The notes under the pieces were generated by a model. It saw only the letters and a list, made by a program, of their open reading frames with translations, was not told the origin of the DNA and searched no databases. Positions 8,024 to 16,310 of a stretch of 64,000 bases of DNA are shown in pieces (positions within the stretch are counted from its first letter, which is position 1; each line of letters opens with the position of its first letter). A program made the position numbers and the translations under genes. This DNA is from Brevinematales bacterium (GTDB taxonomy: Bacteria > Spirochaetota > Brevinematia > Brevinematales > GWF1-51-8). The stretch spans positions 124,001 through 188,000 of the forward strand of contig JAGVBZ010000030.1 in NCBI GenBank assembly GCA_020059465.1. Reading direction: 5' to 3'.

Positions 8024-8965
8024 ATGGAAAATCAGGGGGTAATAGAAAAAGTTTCCCGGTGGGTTAACCTGAACGAGCTGATATTCGACGCGGTACTAAC
8101 TATTATAGGGCTGGTTGTATACCGCCTGATCGTCCCGGCGAGCGGATTCCTGACATCCGGCATAGGCTTCTGGCCGCTTTTTATCATCGTGCTGGGAGTC
8201 CAGTTTATCGTGATCGTATTCTTCGGTTCGCTCTTCCGACAATTCGAGGAATTGACCGGAAAATTAACGTTCCTCCGGGTACTGATACGAATCATTCTCT
8301 TTCTGGCGATTACCGGGCTGTATGTCCTGATGCCGCTGGAACTGTACAGGATATTCTCGCAAACCGAGGAAATCCAAAATGATTTCGCGCTGGCAGTATT
8401 CGGACTGATGGGGTATATCATGATACTCGGCGCGATCACGGGCTTCCGTCTCGATCAACTGAAGGTTATCAAGTTCATACTTTATGTCCCGGGACTGATG
8501 ACCATCGGCACTCTCCCGATCACCGTTATTTATTTCTTCACCTATCATGGCATTCTCGCCGGAATCCTGTCTATCGTTATTCTCGCCGGAGTCATGTTCG
8601 GAGTAATCGTTCTGAAACAGCATTTCGAAAATAAAAAGCCGACGGAGAAACCCGCCCTCATCCGGATGAAATCCGTTCTTCTTATCGCGGGCATTCCTAT
8701 TCTGACTGTTGCCGCGCTCACCGTATGGCAGGAGATGACCCTGATCAGCACCGCGCGTGCAATGGCGAATAACAATATGGCGATCAGCCCGGAGAATATT
8801 CTTCCGGTCCTGCTGTGGAGCGGATTTATCCCGATACGGATACTCGCTGCGCTCGCCCCGCCGTATAAACCGGTCAATACGGTCATCACGCTCGGCGCGT
8901 TCTATTTCTATTATACTTCGCTGGTATCGATTATCGATAAGCTCTCGGGGGTGATTACGAAATAA
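8024..8965 (+). CDS. Multi-pass membrane protein, third and most diverged tandem paralogue
   Basis: The 313-residue product shares with its neighbours the N-terminal RWVNLNELIFDA, the loop TVWQEMTLIS and the C-terminal GFIPIRILAALAPPYKPVN, but its DNA is much less similar, so it is the oldest split. Its first 30 bases of coding DNA and the ribosome-site region still resemble copy two. About eight hydrophobic segments. It ends the probable three-gene operon and is followed by a tandem-repeat region. Function unknown. Confidence 0.75.
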   Translation: MENQGVIEKVSRWVNLNELIFDAVLTIIGLVVYRLIVPASGFLTSGIGFWPLFIIVLGVQFIVIVFFGSLFRQFEELTGKLTFLRVLIRIILFLAITGLYVLMPLELYRIFSQTEEIQNDFALAVFGLMGYIMILGAITGFRLDQLKVIKFILYVPGLMTIGTLPITVIYFFTYHGILAGILSIVILAGVMFGVIVLKQHFENKKPTEKPALIRMKSVLLIAGIPILTVAALTVWQEMTLISTARAMANNNMAISPENILPVLLWSGFIPIRILAALAPPYKPVNTVITLGAFYFYYTSLVSIIDKLSGVITK

Positions 8966-9010
8966 TCCGCGCCGTCATGGTGTCATCGATTGACCGCTTC
9001 ACTTCGTTCG

Positions 9011-9283
9011 GGGTGACGGGAATTCCATTATCACGGGCTGTCTTTTAGCACGCCGTTTTGCATGATACCGGGGTTAGTGTACGTAGTACACGCAGCACTC
9101 GCGGTGACGGGAATTCCATTATCACGGGCTATTTTTTTATCCCGCCGTTTTGCCTGATACCGGGGTTAGTGTACGCAGTACACGCAGCACTCGCGGTGAA
9201 AGGAATTCCATTGTCGCGGGCTATTTATTTATCCCGCTGTTTTGCCTGATACCGGGGTTAGTGTACGCAGTACCCGCAGTACC
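9011..9283 (+). repeat. 91-92-bp tandem repeat, about three copies
   Basis: Within the gene-free stretch 8966-9326, units begin at about 9021, 9112 and 9204 (AATTCCATTATCACGGGCT). Each contains GGGGTTAGTGTACG and a small perfect hairpin GTGTAC-gca/gta-GTACAC. The third unit is cut after about 80 bases and degraded. Upstream, 8966-9010 holds a short run (CTTCACTTCGTTCGGGGTGACG) resembling dispersed repeats seen elsewhere in the window. Apart from an AT-rich segment just before the phosphatase gene, nothing else is visible here. Confidence 0.9.
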
Positions 9284-9326
9284 TTGACTTTTTTATACTA
9301 TATTATAATATATTACCGGAGAATAT

Positions 9327-10820
9327 ATGATAAACCGTTTCGTCCGGTATTTTCTAAAGAATTATCAGGACATATCCCCGGTAACCTACACCAAACTTAA
9401 GTACGCGCTCCTGATCGATCTGGGCGCGATCTTTCTTTTTATATTCAGTATCGTATTCAGAATAGTCGAGAACCGCCATCTCTTCCTGATCGTCAGCCAA
9501 ACCGGCGCTCTTATCCTTGTAGCAGTATCGATGGTACTGATCAAGTTAAAAAAGCCCGACGCCGCCGGGTATTTCCTTCTTCTCGGGGTGATCGCGGTCA
9601 TCACGATCCATCTTGTCAACGTGGGGATATTTACCGACGCGTTTTACCTGTACCCCCGCCTGACCGAGATCAATACCGCGTTCATGGTGCTCCTGTTCGC
9701 GGCGGGCATATTCTCGCGTTACCGGGTAGTCCCGGCGGTGCTGACCCTGATCGAGCTTGCCCTCCTGATTGTTTTCTTCATCGCGGCCCGCCAGTACGAC
9801 AATTATAACCTCCTGACCCTCGATATGCTCGCGGCGATGCTGACGCTGATTATTACGCTGCTTTTCTGCGGATACCTCTCTATCCTCGCGGTGTCGCTGT
9901 CGCGCGAACTGATGGACATCGTGCGCGAGGAAGAACGGATGGGGATACGCACCAAACAGGATCTCAGCGAGATTATCGCGCTCCGTACACAGGAACTCGA
10001 ACAAGCCAACCGCGAGCTTTTCATCGAGAAGGAGGAGTTGACCGAGAAATCCGAAACGATCGAGGAACAGCTCCAGCTCGCGCGGAAAATCCAGTCGAAC
10101 TTCATCCCCCGCGAAAGCCCTGTCCCGTACCTCGCGTTCCATTACCGTCCGATGGAACTGGTCGGCGGCGATTACTTCGACTTCATCCGTTTCCGCGACG
10201 GGCGTATCGGTATCCTGATCAGCGACGTGTCCGGTCACGGCCTTGCCGCCGCGTTCATCACATCGATGATCAAGAGCTTCGTACTCAAACAGGATCAGGA
10301 CGCGGGCGACCCCGCCGAATTCCTCCTAAGAATGAACGAGTACCTCTACAATCAAATCCCTGAAATATTCGTCACAGCGTTCTACGGGGTGTATAACCCG
10401 CTCAAGCGGGAGTTCGTCTATTCCAGCGCCGGGCATAACCCGCCTCTCATCATCAACCGCGCCGGAGTGGATTTTATCGATACCGGTAACTACGGCGTTA
10501 TCCTCGCGGTAATGACCAACTCCCGTCTGATGAAGCGCGGGTTCAAGTTTGTCAACCAGAAGATGAGGCTCGAACGCGGAAATAAGCTGTTATTCTATAC
10601 GGACGGGCTGACCGAGGCGGTGAATATCCGTTATGTCCAGAAGGACCCTAAAGAGATGCGTCAGGATTTCGAGGCGATCCGCCTTTTCGCGGCGCTGCGG
10701 GGAATGTCGTCTATCCCGCCCGCCGAACTGCTCGACAGGCTCATGCAGCACCTCGTGGAGTTCCGCGGCTCCGACAGCTTCAGCGACGACATCTGCCTCG
10801 TCTGCATGGAAGTGAAGTGA
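9327..10820 (+). CDS. Membrane-bound SpoIIE/RsbU-type PP2C serine phosphatase
   Basis: The 497-residue product has about six or seven N-terminal membrane helices (residues 25-200), a charged coiled coil (about 205-265: EEERMGIRTKQDL then repeated heptads) and a C-terminal PP2C-like phosphatase. Metal-binding motifs are visible: VGGDYFDF near residue 280, SDVSGHGLAAAF near 300, SAGHNPP near 375 and DDICLV at the C-terminus. This family dephosphorylates STAS-type anti-sigma antagonists. The RsbW-like kinase and STAS protein at 15390-16239 are plausible partners, though not in one operon. An AT-rich tract with TTGACT and TATAAT-like boxes precedes the CCGGAG ribosome site. The membrane sensor input is unknown. 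Confidence 0.88.
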   Translation: MINRFVRYFLKNYQDISPVTYTKLKYALLIDLGAIFLFIFSIVFRIVENRHLFLIVSQTGALILVAVSMVLIKLKKPDAAGYFLLLGVIAVITIHLVNVGIFTDAFYLYPRLTEINTAFMVLLFAAGIFSRYRVVPAVLTLIELALLIVFFIAARQYDNYNLLTLDMLAAMLTLIITLLFCGYLSILAVSLSRELMDIVREEERMGIRTKQDLSEIIALRTQELEQANRELFIEKEELTEKSETIEEQLQLARKIQSNFIPRESPVPYLAFHYRPMELVGGDYFDFIRFRDGRIGILISDVSGHGLAAAFITSMIKSFVLKQDQDAGDPAEFLLRMNEYLYNQIPEIFVTAFYGVYNPLKREFVYSSAGHNPPLIINRAGVDFIDTGNYGVILAVMTNSRLMKRGFKFVNQKMRLERGNKLLFYTDGLTEAVNIRYVQKDPKEMRQDFEAIRLFAALRGMSSIPPAELLDRLMQHLVEFRGSDSFSDDICLVCMEVK

Positions 10821-11068
10821 TATTCTAACGACTTATCCCTGCCTTAAGTGTATTCTCCGTCACACCCGGATAGTCGCAGTCTTTGTGGATTATTTCCACG
10901 AATGAACACAAATACCCGCAAATTCCATTAAGTATCCCAAAAATCTATTCGTGCCCATTCGCGTCTATTCGTGGATAAAGGTTTTTACTGAAAACGTAAA
11001 GTGATAGCGTCTTTCCGGTCGCAGGCTATTCATGACTCTTTTAGACTTATACGGTTATGGGTTTGATG
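10821..11068. other. Intergenic region with degenerate ATTCGTG inverted repeat
   Basis: This convergent gap contains ATTTCCACGAATGAAC at about 10886 and, in the opposite sense, GTCTATTCGTGGATAAA near 10962. The arms are imperfect complements. Runs of this ATTCGTG kind occur between genes in many bacteria. No open frame with a ribosome site and no T-run terminator were seen. Confidence 0.4.
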
Positions 11069-11680
11069 TCACTCAGTGAACCCGAACGTATTCTCCACCA
11101 CGCCGGGCAGTAACGTATACACGCTTTTCCCAAGCCGGCGCTCGAAACTATCCCTGACCGCGAAAAACGCCCGCCACCGTTCCGCCGTATGCGCGGTCGT
11201 CCCGTAACGGAGCGCCACATCCACGAAACGCTTATCGATCAGCACATACCCGTGCGGCATCGATACGATATCCGCGAGCTGGACAAGACTGTCGTAATCG
11301 TCGTACTCCACGGACGCAAGGAACTTGCGGGCGAACTCCCAGTCCGCGTCCGGCACGTCCTTCTCATGGAGCACCGTATCTATGTCCTTAATAGGAAACC
11401 CGTGGGTGATGCACACCCGCGCCGCATCGGGATATCCGAGCCCTTCGAGGTAACGGTAGCCATCGATCATATGACGGAATTTCGACCGTCCGGTGCGCCG
11501 CCCGATATCGTGGAGAAGCGCGAGGATATAGGCGTTCTCCGCGTCCATATCGCCGAGTTCGCGTGCGATCGTCTCGGCGGCGCGCGCCGCGTAGCGCACA
11601 TGGTCGACCCATGGCCCGGGATTCATGCCCTCGGCCTCGTTCAGCATCCCCTCCGCCTCTGTGCGTGACGGTATCTTCAT
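11069..11680 (-). CDS. HD-domain phosphohydrolase
   Basis: The 203-residue product shows the HD signature: His27 (WVDHVRYAA), His57-Asp58 (ALLHDIGRRTG), a later His in CITHGFP, and Asp in QLADIVSM. These are the metal ligands of single-domain HD phosphohydrolases, which act on phosphate esters of nucleotides or related compounds; the exact substrate is unclear. The start overlaps the stop of the histidine-phosphatase gene by one base (TGATG) with GGAG upstream, so the two are translationally coupled. It is the shorter HD type, with no linked GGDEF or response-regulator domain. Confidence 0.85.
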   Translation of the reverse strand: MKIPSRTEAEGMLNEAEGMNPGPWVDHVRYAARAAETIARELGDMDAENAYILALLHDIGRRTGRSKFRHMIDGYRYLEGLGYPDAARVCITHGFPIKDIDTVLHEKDVPDADWEFARKFLASVEYDDYDSLVQLADIVSMPHGYVLIDKRFVDVALRYGTTAHTAERWRAFFAVRDSFERRLGKSVYTLLPGVVENTFGFTE

Positions 11681-12300
11681 CAGGACTCCTCCCTACTTAA
11701 ATGGGACGTATCGCCGTGCAGGACAAGTCTGCCCCCGTTTCCGTTCGACTCGATGATCGTCAGGCTGGTCGAATCGATGAACTTCGCATCCCAGAAACCG
11801 CTCAGCGGCGTTCCGTTGAAAAACGCGATCATCGTCATCACCGCGACCGCATGCGACACCACCAGCACCCGTCCGCTCGGGTACGATTTCAGGATATCGC
11901 GGATAAACGATTCGATCCGCCTGCGGAGATCGTCGAACGATTCCCCGGAGATCGGGATATAAAGATCGGGCGCGCTCCAAAAGTACTGGTTCTCCTGCGG
12001 GTAGAGCGCCGATATTTCCCTGAACGTCATCCCCTCCCATTCGCCGAGATAGATCTCGCGGATACGGTCGTCGGAGTGGAGAAGCCTTCCGTGTCTTCCG
12101 GCGATAATCTGCGCGGTACGGTACGCGCGCGGAAGCGGGCTTGTGAAAATAGCGTCGAAACGTACGCTGCCGAGTCGTTCCGATAAAAGGCGCGCCTGTT
12201 CGAGGCCGCGAGGGGTCAGCGGCGAATCCTGGAATCCCTGCGCCCGTTTCTGAACATTCCATTCCGTTTCGCCGTGTCTGGTAAGGTACAATTCTGTCAT
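11680..12300 (-). CDS. Histidine phosphatase family protein (phosphoglycerate-mutase-like)
   Basis: The likely start is the ATG at 12298-12300 (GGACGGA upstream), giving 206 residues beginning MTELYLTRHGETEWN. The phosphohistidine motif is RHGE (His9). The second conserved Arg/His set appears in TSPLPRAYRTAQ and VLVVSHAVAVM, with EIYLGEWEGM supplying the acid. This pattern fits cofactor-independent-looking PhoE/CobC/GpmB relatives that hydrolyse small phosphate esters rather than act in glycolysis. It is coupled to the HD gene downstream. Together they may form a nucleotide or metabolite phosphatase pair; substrate unknown. Confidence 0.9.
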   Translation of the reverse strand: MTELYLTRHGETEWNVQKRAQGFQDSPLTPRGLEQARLLSERLGSVRFDAIFTSPLPRAYRTAQIIAGRHGRLLHSDDRIREIYLGEWEGMTFREISALYPQENQYFWSAPDLYIPISGESFDDLRRRIESFIRDILKSYPSGRVLVVSHAVAVMTMIAFFNGTPLSGFWDAKFIDSTSLTIIESNGNGGRLVLHGDTSHLSREES

Positions 12301-12432
12301 GCATTCCGTCCAATAGTTTGTAGATTCAGTCAATCATAAGTTATTAATGAAAGATGCCGTTCGACAATTTTTTATTATTATTTCCGGTTTATTCAACCCG
12401 TTTTTCGGCAATACGTTTATCGGGGCGGTCTG

Positions 12433-12804
12433 CTAACCCATCAGCGCGATAGTTAACGCCCCAAGTGCAATGCCTGAAAACAACATCATCCAGATTATCC
12501 CGCGCGACACAATCCCCTCGAAGCGTTTATCCCCCTTCGCGATAAACACCGTATGGATCGTAAACCCGCCCACCGATCCGGCGGCCAGTACGAGGGACGC
12601 AATTTTCCCCCAATAATTTTCGCGCACAAGAAGGACCAGCCCCGCGAAAAACAGGAAGAACACGGGAATATGCAGGAGCATGAAAAAGCCCGGCCCGCCC
12701 GGCATCCGGAACAATTCCCATTCCTTCCAGTACCCCGAATCGACCTCGTGCACGAAAAGCAGTACGGCAGTCCCCGCATATAGCCAGATCAGCGCTTCCT
12801 GCAT
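12433..12804 (-). CDS. Four-helix membrane protein (DUF6713-like)
   Basis: The 123-residue product has four hydrophobic segments. HEVDSGYWKEWELF after the first helix, FFMLLHIPVFFLFFAGL in the second and FTIHTVFIAKG in the third carry conserved-looking His and acidic residues inside or next to the membrane. I associate this layout with the uncharacterised DUF6713 family, from memory. It lies 18 bases downstream of the DUF190 gene on the same strand and so may be the last gene of the pyrG-crcB-DUF190 transcript. Confidence 0.55.
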   Translation of the reverse strand: MQEALIWLYAGTAVLLFVHEVDSGYWKEWELFRMPGGPGFFMLLHIPVFFLFFAGLVLLVRENYWGKIASLVLAAGSVGGFTIHTVFIAKGDKRFEGIVSRGIIWMMLFSGIALGALTIALMG

Positions 12805-12822
12805 AGGAATCCCCCTGTTTCA

Positions 12823-13164
12823 TTATTTCCCGAAACGGAATATCCTTACTTCTTCCAGAGCGGCATACCCCGATTTTATCTCCGCGCCGATCTCGACGAT
12901 GAACTTCCGGAGGTTCTCCCCGGTGTCCATAATCTCGACTATCATCGGGAGGTCGTCCGATATCTCCAGTAATTTCGCCGAATGCAGCACCTTGTCGCCG
13001 CCGTACCCGAGTATCCCCCGTACGACCGCAGCCCCCGCGAGGCCTCTCTCACGCGCCTGACGGACTATCCATTCGTAGGCCGGCTGGCCGTGAGTCTTTT
13101 CCTTTTCCTCGATAAACACCCTGAGAAGCATCCCTTTTTCTTCGTTTGTCCCATTGGTCGTCAT
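12823..13164 (-). CDS. DUF190 family protein, CrcB partner
   Basis: A much longer frame reads back into crcB, but AGGAGG sits five bases before the ATG at 13162-13164, giving a 113-residue protein. LLRVFIEEKEKTHGQPAYEWIV, ARERGLAGAAVVRGILGYGG and DLPMIVEIMDTGENL are the classic DUF190 segments (a PII-like ferredoxin fold). The start codon overlaps the crcB stop (ATGA). DUF190 proteins often neighbour CrcB fluoride channels, so a role in fluoride handling is a context-based inference. Confidence 0.9.
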   Translation of the reverse strand: MTTNGTNEEKGMLLRVFIEEKEKTHGQPAYEWIVRQARERGLAGAAVVRGILGYGGDKVLHSAKLLEISDDLPMIVEIMDTGENLRKFIVEIGAEIKSGYAALEEVRIFRFGK

Positions 13165-13553
13165 CCGGGCCTCCTGATGAGAAACAGAATTCCTTTGGAC
13201 AGCATGATTCCCCCGAATACCATAGCGATACCGAGTACGACACTGCCCGCGATATACAGCCCCGCGTACAGCCATTCGCTGTCGCGCAGGAGCGCGGCGG
13301 TCTCCCATCCGAATGTCGAGAACGTGGTGAACGCGCCGAGGAAGCCGGTGATAAAAAGCACCCGGAATTCAAGCGGGATAATAGCGACCTCGGCAAGCTC
13401 GAACAGTATCCCGATCACAAGACATCCCGCGAGATTGACAGCGAGTGTAGCCCACGGGAATCCGGTGCCCGCGCGTTCGGTGATAAATACGGACACGGCG
13501 TAACGCGAAACCGCGCCCAGCGCGCCGCCCGCCGCTATTAATAACCATTTCAT
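13161..13553 (-). CDS. crcB: Fluoride ion channel CrcB/Fluc
   Basis: The 130-residue product is the standard Fluc length with four membrane helices. GGALGAVSRYAVS, NLAGCLVIGIL and GFLGAFTTFSTFGWE contain the pore Asn and the Phe-box/Thr-Phe-Ser-Thr residues of dual-topology fluoride channels. The ATG comes directly after the pyrG stop; the usable ribosome site lies in the pyrG 3' end, so translation is coupled. It exports fluoride passively through the inner membrane as a homodimer. No fluoride riboswitch is visible, as it is transcribed from within the pyrG operon. Confidence 0.92.
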   Translation of the reverse strand: MKWLLIAAGGALGAVSRYAVSVFITERAGTGFPWATLAVNLAGCLVIGILFELAEVAIIPLEFRVLFITGFLGAFTTFSTFGWETAALLRDSEWLYAGLYIAGSVVLGIAMVFGGIMLSKGILFLIRRPG

Positions 13554-13554
13554 T

Positions 13555-15192
13555 CTACTTTTTTCCGCCGTGATCCTTATTATATTTAATCGCCGCCGCG
13601 ATAAACGATTTGAACAACGGGGCGGGTTCGAGGGGCGACGACTTGAATTCGGGATGGAACTGTACTCCGAGGTACCACGGATGCCCCGCAAGTTCCACTA
13701 TTTCCACCAGCCCGTTCTCCGCCCGCGCCGAGACTGTCAGCCCCTTCTTTTCAAGGATATCCACAAATTCGGGATTGACCTCGTAACGGTGGCGGTGCCG
13801 TTCGATGATCTCGTCGGAATTGTATATACTGTGCACCAGCGTGTTCTTATTCAGCATGGTCTTCATTTTCCCAAGGCGCATCGTGCCGCCGAGGTAAGTA
13901 ATTCCCTTCAGGTTCGTGAGGAGTTCGATGACCGGGTAAGACGTTTCCTGCGCGAATTCGGTGGAGTTCGCTTCCTGCATCCCGCAGACATGGCGCGCGT
14001 AATCGATAACCATGCACTGCATACCGAGACAGATACCGAAGTACGGGATTTTACGTTCGCGGGCAAGCTTGGCGGCGAGTATCTTTCCCTCGATTCCGCG
14101 GCTCCCGAACCCTCCCGGCACAAGTATGCCGTCAATCTCCCGCAGATACTGCTCCGGCTCCTGCTCGAACGTCTCGGCGTCGATGCTGACAATCTGCACT
14201 TTCGAGTTATTGGCGAATCCCCCGTGCTTCAGCGCCTCGTCCACGCTCTTATACGTGTCCGACGTGTCGGTCGAACGGAGGTATTTGCCGATGAACCCGA
14301 TGCGGACTTCATGCTTCGGGTCGCTGTCAATCGCTACCAGTTCGCGCCATTTGGAAATATCGCCCTTCTTGTAGGGCAGATGGAATTTTTCGAGGATGGT
14401 CTTATCCGCCTCCTGCTCCTGAAAATACAGCAGGACTTCATAGATACTCTTTTTGACATTTACCGCGGAAAAGATGCATTTCTCTTCTATATTACAGAAC
14501 AACGCGATTTTCTGACGGTGATGCGGGGGGAGAAGGTCCTGCGCGCGGCAGAACAGGAAGTCGGGCTGAATCCCCATCGACATCAGGGCTTTTACCGAAT
14601 GCTGAGTGGGTTTTGTCTTCAATTCGTTCGAGCCGCTGATGGTGGGGATCAGGGTCAGGTGCGCGAACTTGACGTTCTCCTTGCCCTCTTCGATCGAAAA
14701 TTGACGGATTGCCTCGATAAACGGGATTCCCTCGATATCGCCGACCGTTCCGCCGATTTCCACGATTATGATATCTGCGTCCTGATTCTCGTCGAGGATA
14801 CGGATACGCCGCTTAATCTCGTCGGTGATATGCGGGATGACCTGCACGGTCTGTCCGAGGTACTCCCCCTTCCGTTCGGCGTCGATGACCCGCTGGTAGA
14901 TCTGTCCGGTGGTCACGCTGCTCATCCTTGAGGTCTCGATCCGGACGAAGCGCTCGTAATTGCCGAGGTCGAGGTCGGTCTCGGTGCCGTCGCCGGTCAC
15001 AAATACTTCGCCATGCTCGTAGGGGCGCATTGTTCCAGCATCGACGTTCAGATAGGGGTCGATTTTCATCATATTTATCTTATAGCCGTCCGCCTTGAGC
15101 AATGCGCCCAGAGTGGAGGCGGCAATTCCCTTTCCCAGCGACGAACAAACGCCTCCGGTGATAAAAAGATACTTTTTTTTCTTAACTTCCAT
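13555..15192 (-). CDS. pyrG: CTP synthase
   Basis: The product is 545 residues, the usual length, from the ATG at 15190-15192 with GGAGGGG four bases upstream. The N-terminal synthetase domain shows YLFITGGVCSSLGKGI (P-loop) and the Mg/UTP site DPYLNVDAGTM. The C-terminal glutaminase domain (about 290-545) has GGFGSRGIEGK, GICLGMQ with catalytic Cys388, and FHPEF carrying the catalytic His. It converts UTP, ATP and glutamine to CTP in pyrimidine synthesis; dihydroorotase is at the other end of the window. crcB and DUF190 follow in the same transcript. Confidence 0.98.
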   Translation of the reverse strand: MEVKKKKYLFITGGVCSSLGKGIAASTLGALLKADGYKINMMKIDPYLNVDAGTMRPYEHGEVFVTGDGTETDLDLGNYERFVRIETSRMSSVTTGQIYQRVIDAERKGEYLGQTVQVIPHITDEIKRRIRILDENQDADIIIVEIGGTVGDIEGIPFIEAIRQFSIEEGKENVKFAHLTLIPTISGSNELKTKPTQHSVKALMSMGIQPDFLFCRAQDLLPPHHRQKIALFCNIEEKCIFSAVNVKKSIYEVLLYFQEQEADKTILEKFHLPYKKGDISKWRELVAIDSDPKHEVRIGFIGKYLRSTDTSDTYKSVDEALKHGGFANNSKVQIVSIDAETFEQEPEQYLREIDGILVPGGFGSRGIEGKILAAKLARERKIPYFGICLGMQCMVIDYARHVCGMQEANSTEFAQETSYPVIELLTNLKGITYLGGTMRLGKMKTMLNKNTLVHSIYNSDEIIERHRHRYEVNPEFVDILEKKGLTVSARAENGLVEIVELAGHPWYLGVQFHPEFKSSPLEPAPLFKSFIAAAIKYNKDHGGKK

Positions 15193-15389
15193 CTTCCCCT
15201 CCAAAATAATGCTTGACGAAATATTTTTTTGCATTATTATATATAAAAATAAAGGTTACCGCAAACTCCGTAATTTTTATTTTTTTATTTAAAAAATATT
15301 TCAACGTTTTCTTTGTGTTTCATGGAAAACTTTGATATGATATTGAACGGGGTTTTTCTCTTCTCTGAGAAGTGCTTGGGAGAAAGGAA

Positions 15390-15845
15390 ATGATTTTCAA
15401 CTTCAAAGTTTCTGGAACTGAAGACGAGATCGTGCAATTTGAGCGGGAACTACTGGAGATTCTAACACGTATCACCTGCGATCAGGATATGGTCGCTCAT
15501 GAGATTCATTTCTGTATTCACGAGGCTATTCTGAATATTCTTCAGCACTCATATCATTGGAAACGGGATATTCCTATCAACATCAAACTTATTGTGAGCG
15601 GGAGCGATGAAAAGAAAGATAAAATCCTGGAGATCCAAATCAAAGATAACGGGCCTGCGATTAAGCAGCCGTTGGAACCCCCCGAGAAGATCGACCGTTT
15701 CCAGATGCGTAAACGCGGAATCTATATGATCAGCAAGATAATGGACGAGTTTTCAATCAACTACGATGGTAAGAGCGGAAACATCACATATATGAAGAAG
15801 AAGCTTTCGGGCTTCGACGACCAGATATTAAACGTATCCGTATAA
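15390..15845 (+). CDS. RsbW-like anti-sigma regulatory serine kinase (HATPase_c_2)
   Basis: The start is the ATG at 15390 (GGGAGAAAGGA upstream), giving 151 residues. The GHKL fold is visible: the N-box helix FCIHEAILNILQHSY with E and N positions, the G1 box IKDNGPAIKQP (DNG) and the G2-like RGIYMISKIMDEF. Such small kinases phosphorylate a STAS-domain antagonist and sequester a sigma factor or other partner. The STAS gene lies 19 bases downstream, the classical kinase/antagonist pairing. The phosphatase at 9327-10820 could close the cycle. No alternative sigma factor gene is adjacent, so the output may be another protein. Confidence 0.88.
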   Translation: MIFNFKVSGTEDEIVQFERELLEILTRITCDQDMVAHEIHFCIHEAILNILQHSYHWKRDIPINIKLIVSGSDEKKDKILEIQIKDNGPAIKQPLEPPEKIDRFQMRKRGIYMISKIMDEFSINYDGKSGNITYMKKKLSGFDDQILNVSV

Positions 15846-15864
15846 CCATATCCGGAGAACCGCA

Positions 15865-16239
15865 TTGAAAATAAAAATTGCCGTTCTTAGCGAAACTCTT
15901 GTCATTTGTACCGTCTCCGGCGAGTTAAGCATTTTTGACGAAGATTTCGACATCTTCCAGAAAGAAGTAGTTGCCTATATCAAACTGGGAGTTTACCGTT
16001 TTATCGTCGACCTCGACGCCGTCAGCTATATCGATTCGTCCGGTATCGGGGTTATCATCCGTCTCGCTACCAACGCCATGAAAAAAGAGACACAGGTCTG
16101 CGTCATCTGCAATCAGCCGCATGTCAAGCGCGTATTTTCGGTCGCCAACGTCGACCGTATCATGAAGTTCGTGGACAGTGTCGACGAGGGTATCGCGTTC
16201 TTCGAGCGCACGACTGGATTTGTCAATAACGGAAAATAA
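15865..16239 (+). CDS. STAS-domain anti-sigma factor antagonist (RsbV/SpoIIAA-like)
   Basis: The 124-residue product starts at TTG 15865 with GGAGAA upstream. VDLDAVSYIDSSGIGVIIRL is the STAS signature; Ser58 in DSSG is the predicted phosphorylation site. The C-terminal HVKRVFSVANVDRIMKFVD completes the fold. In partner switching, the unphosphorylated form binds the kinase encoded just upstream and frees the kinase's target. The TTG start may lower its yield relative to the kinase. Confidence 0.92.
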   Translation: MKIKIAVLSETLVICTVSGELSIFDEDFDIFQKEVVAYIKLGVYRFIVDLDAVSYIDSSGIGVIIRLATNAMKKETQVCVICNQPHVKRVFSVANVDRIMKFVDSVDEGIAFFERTTGFVNNGK

Positions 16240-16310
16240 TCCGTCCGTCCCGTAAAACCATTATCTGCAGAGGTGAGAGAAATAGATGTACCAGCGCGGG
16301 CAGGGGATGC

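Noticed and set aside
13554-13700. Fluoride riboswitch for crcB
   Set aside because: crcB starts right after the pyrG stop, so there is no leader to hold one.
13570-14931. Long plus-strand open frame of 453 codons
   Set aside because: It is the antisense of pyrG, whose motifs and length are complete; the product has no recognisable domain and no ribosome site.
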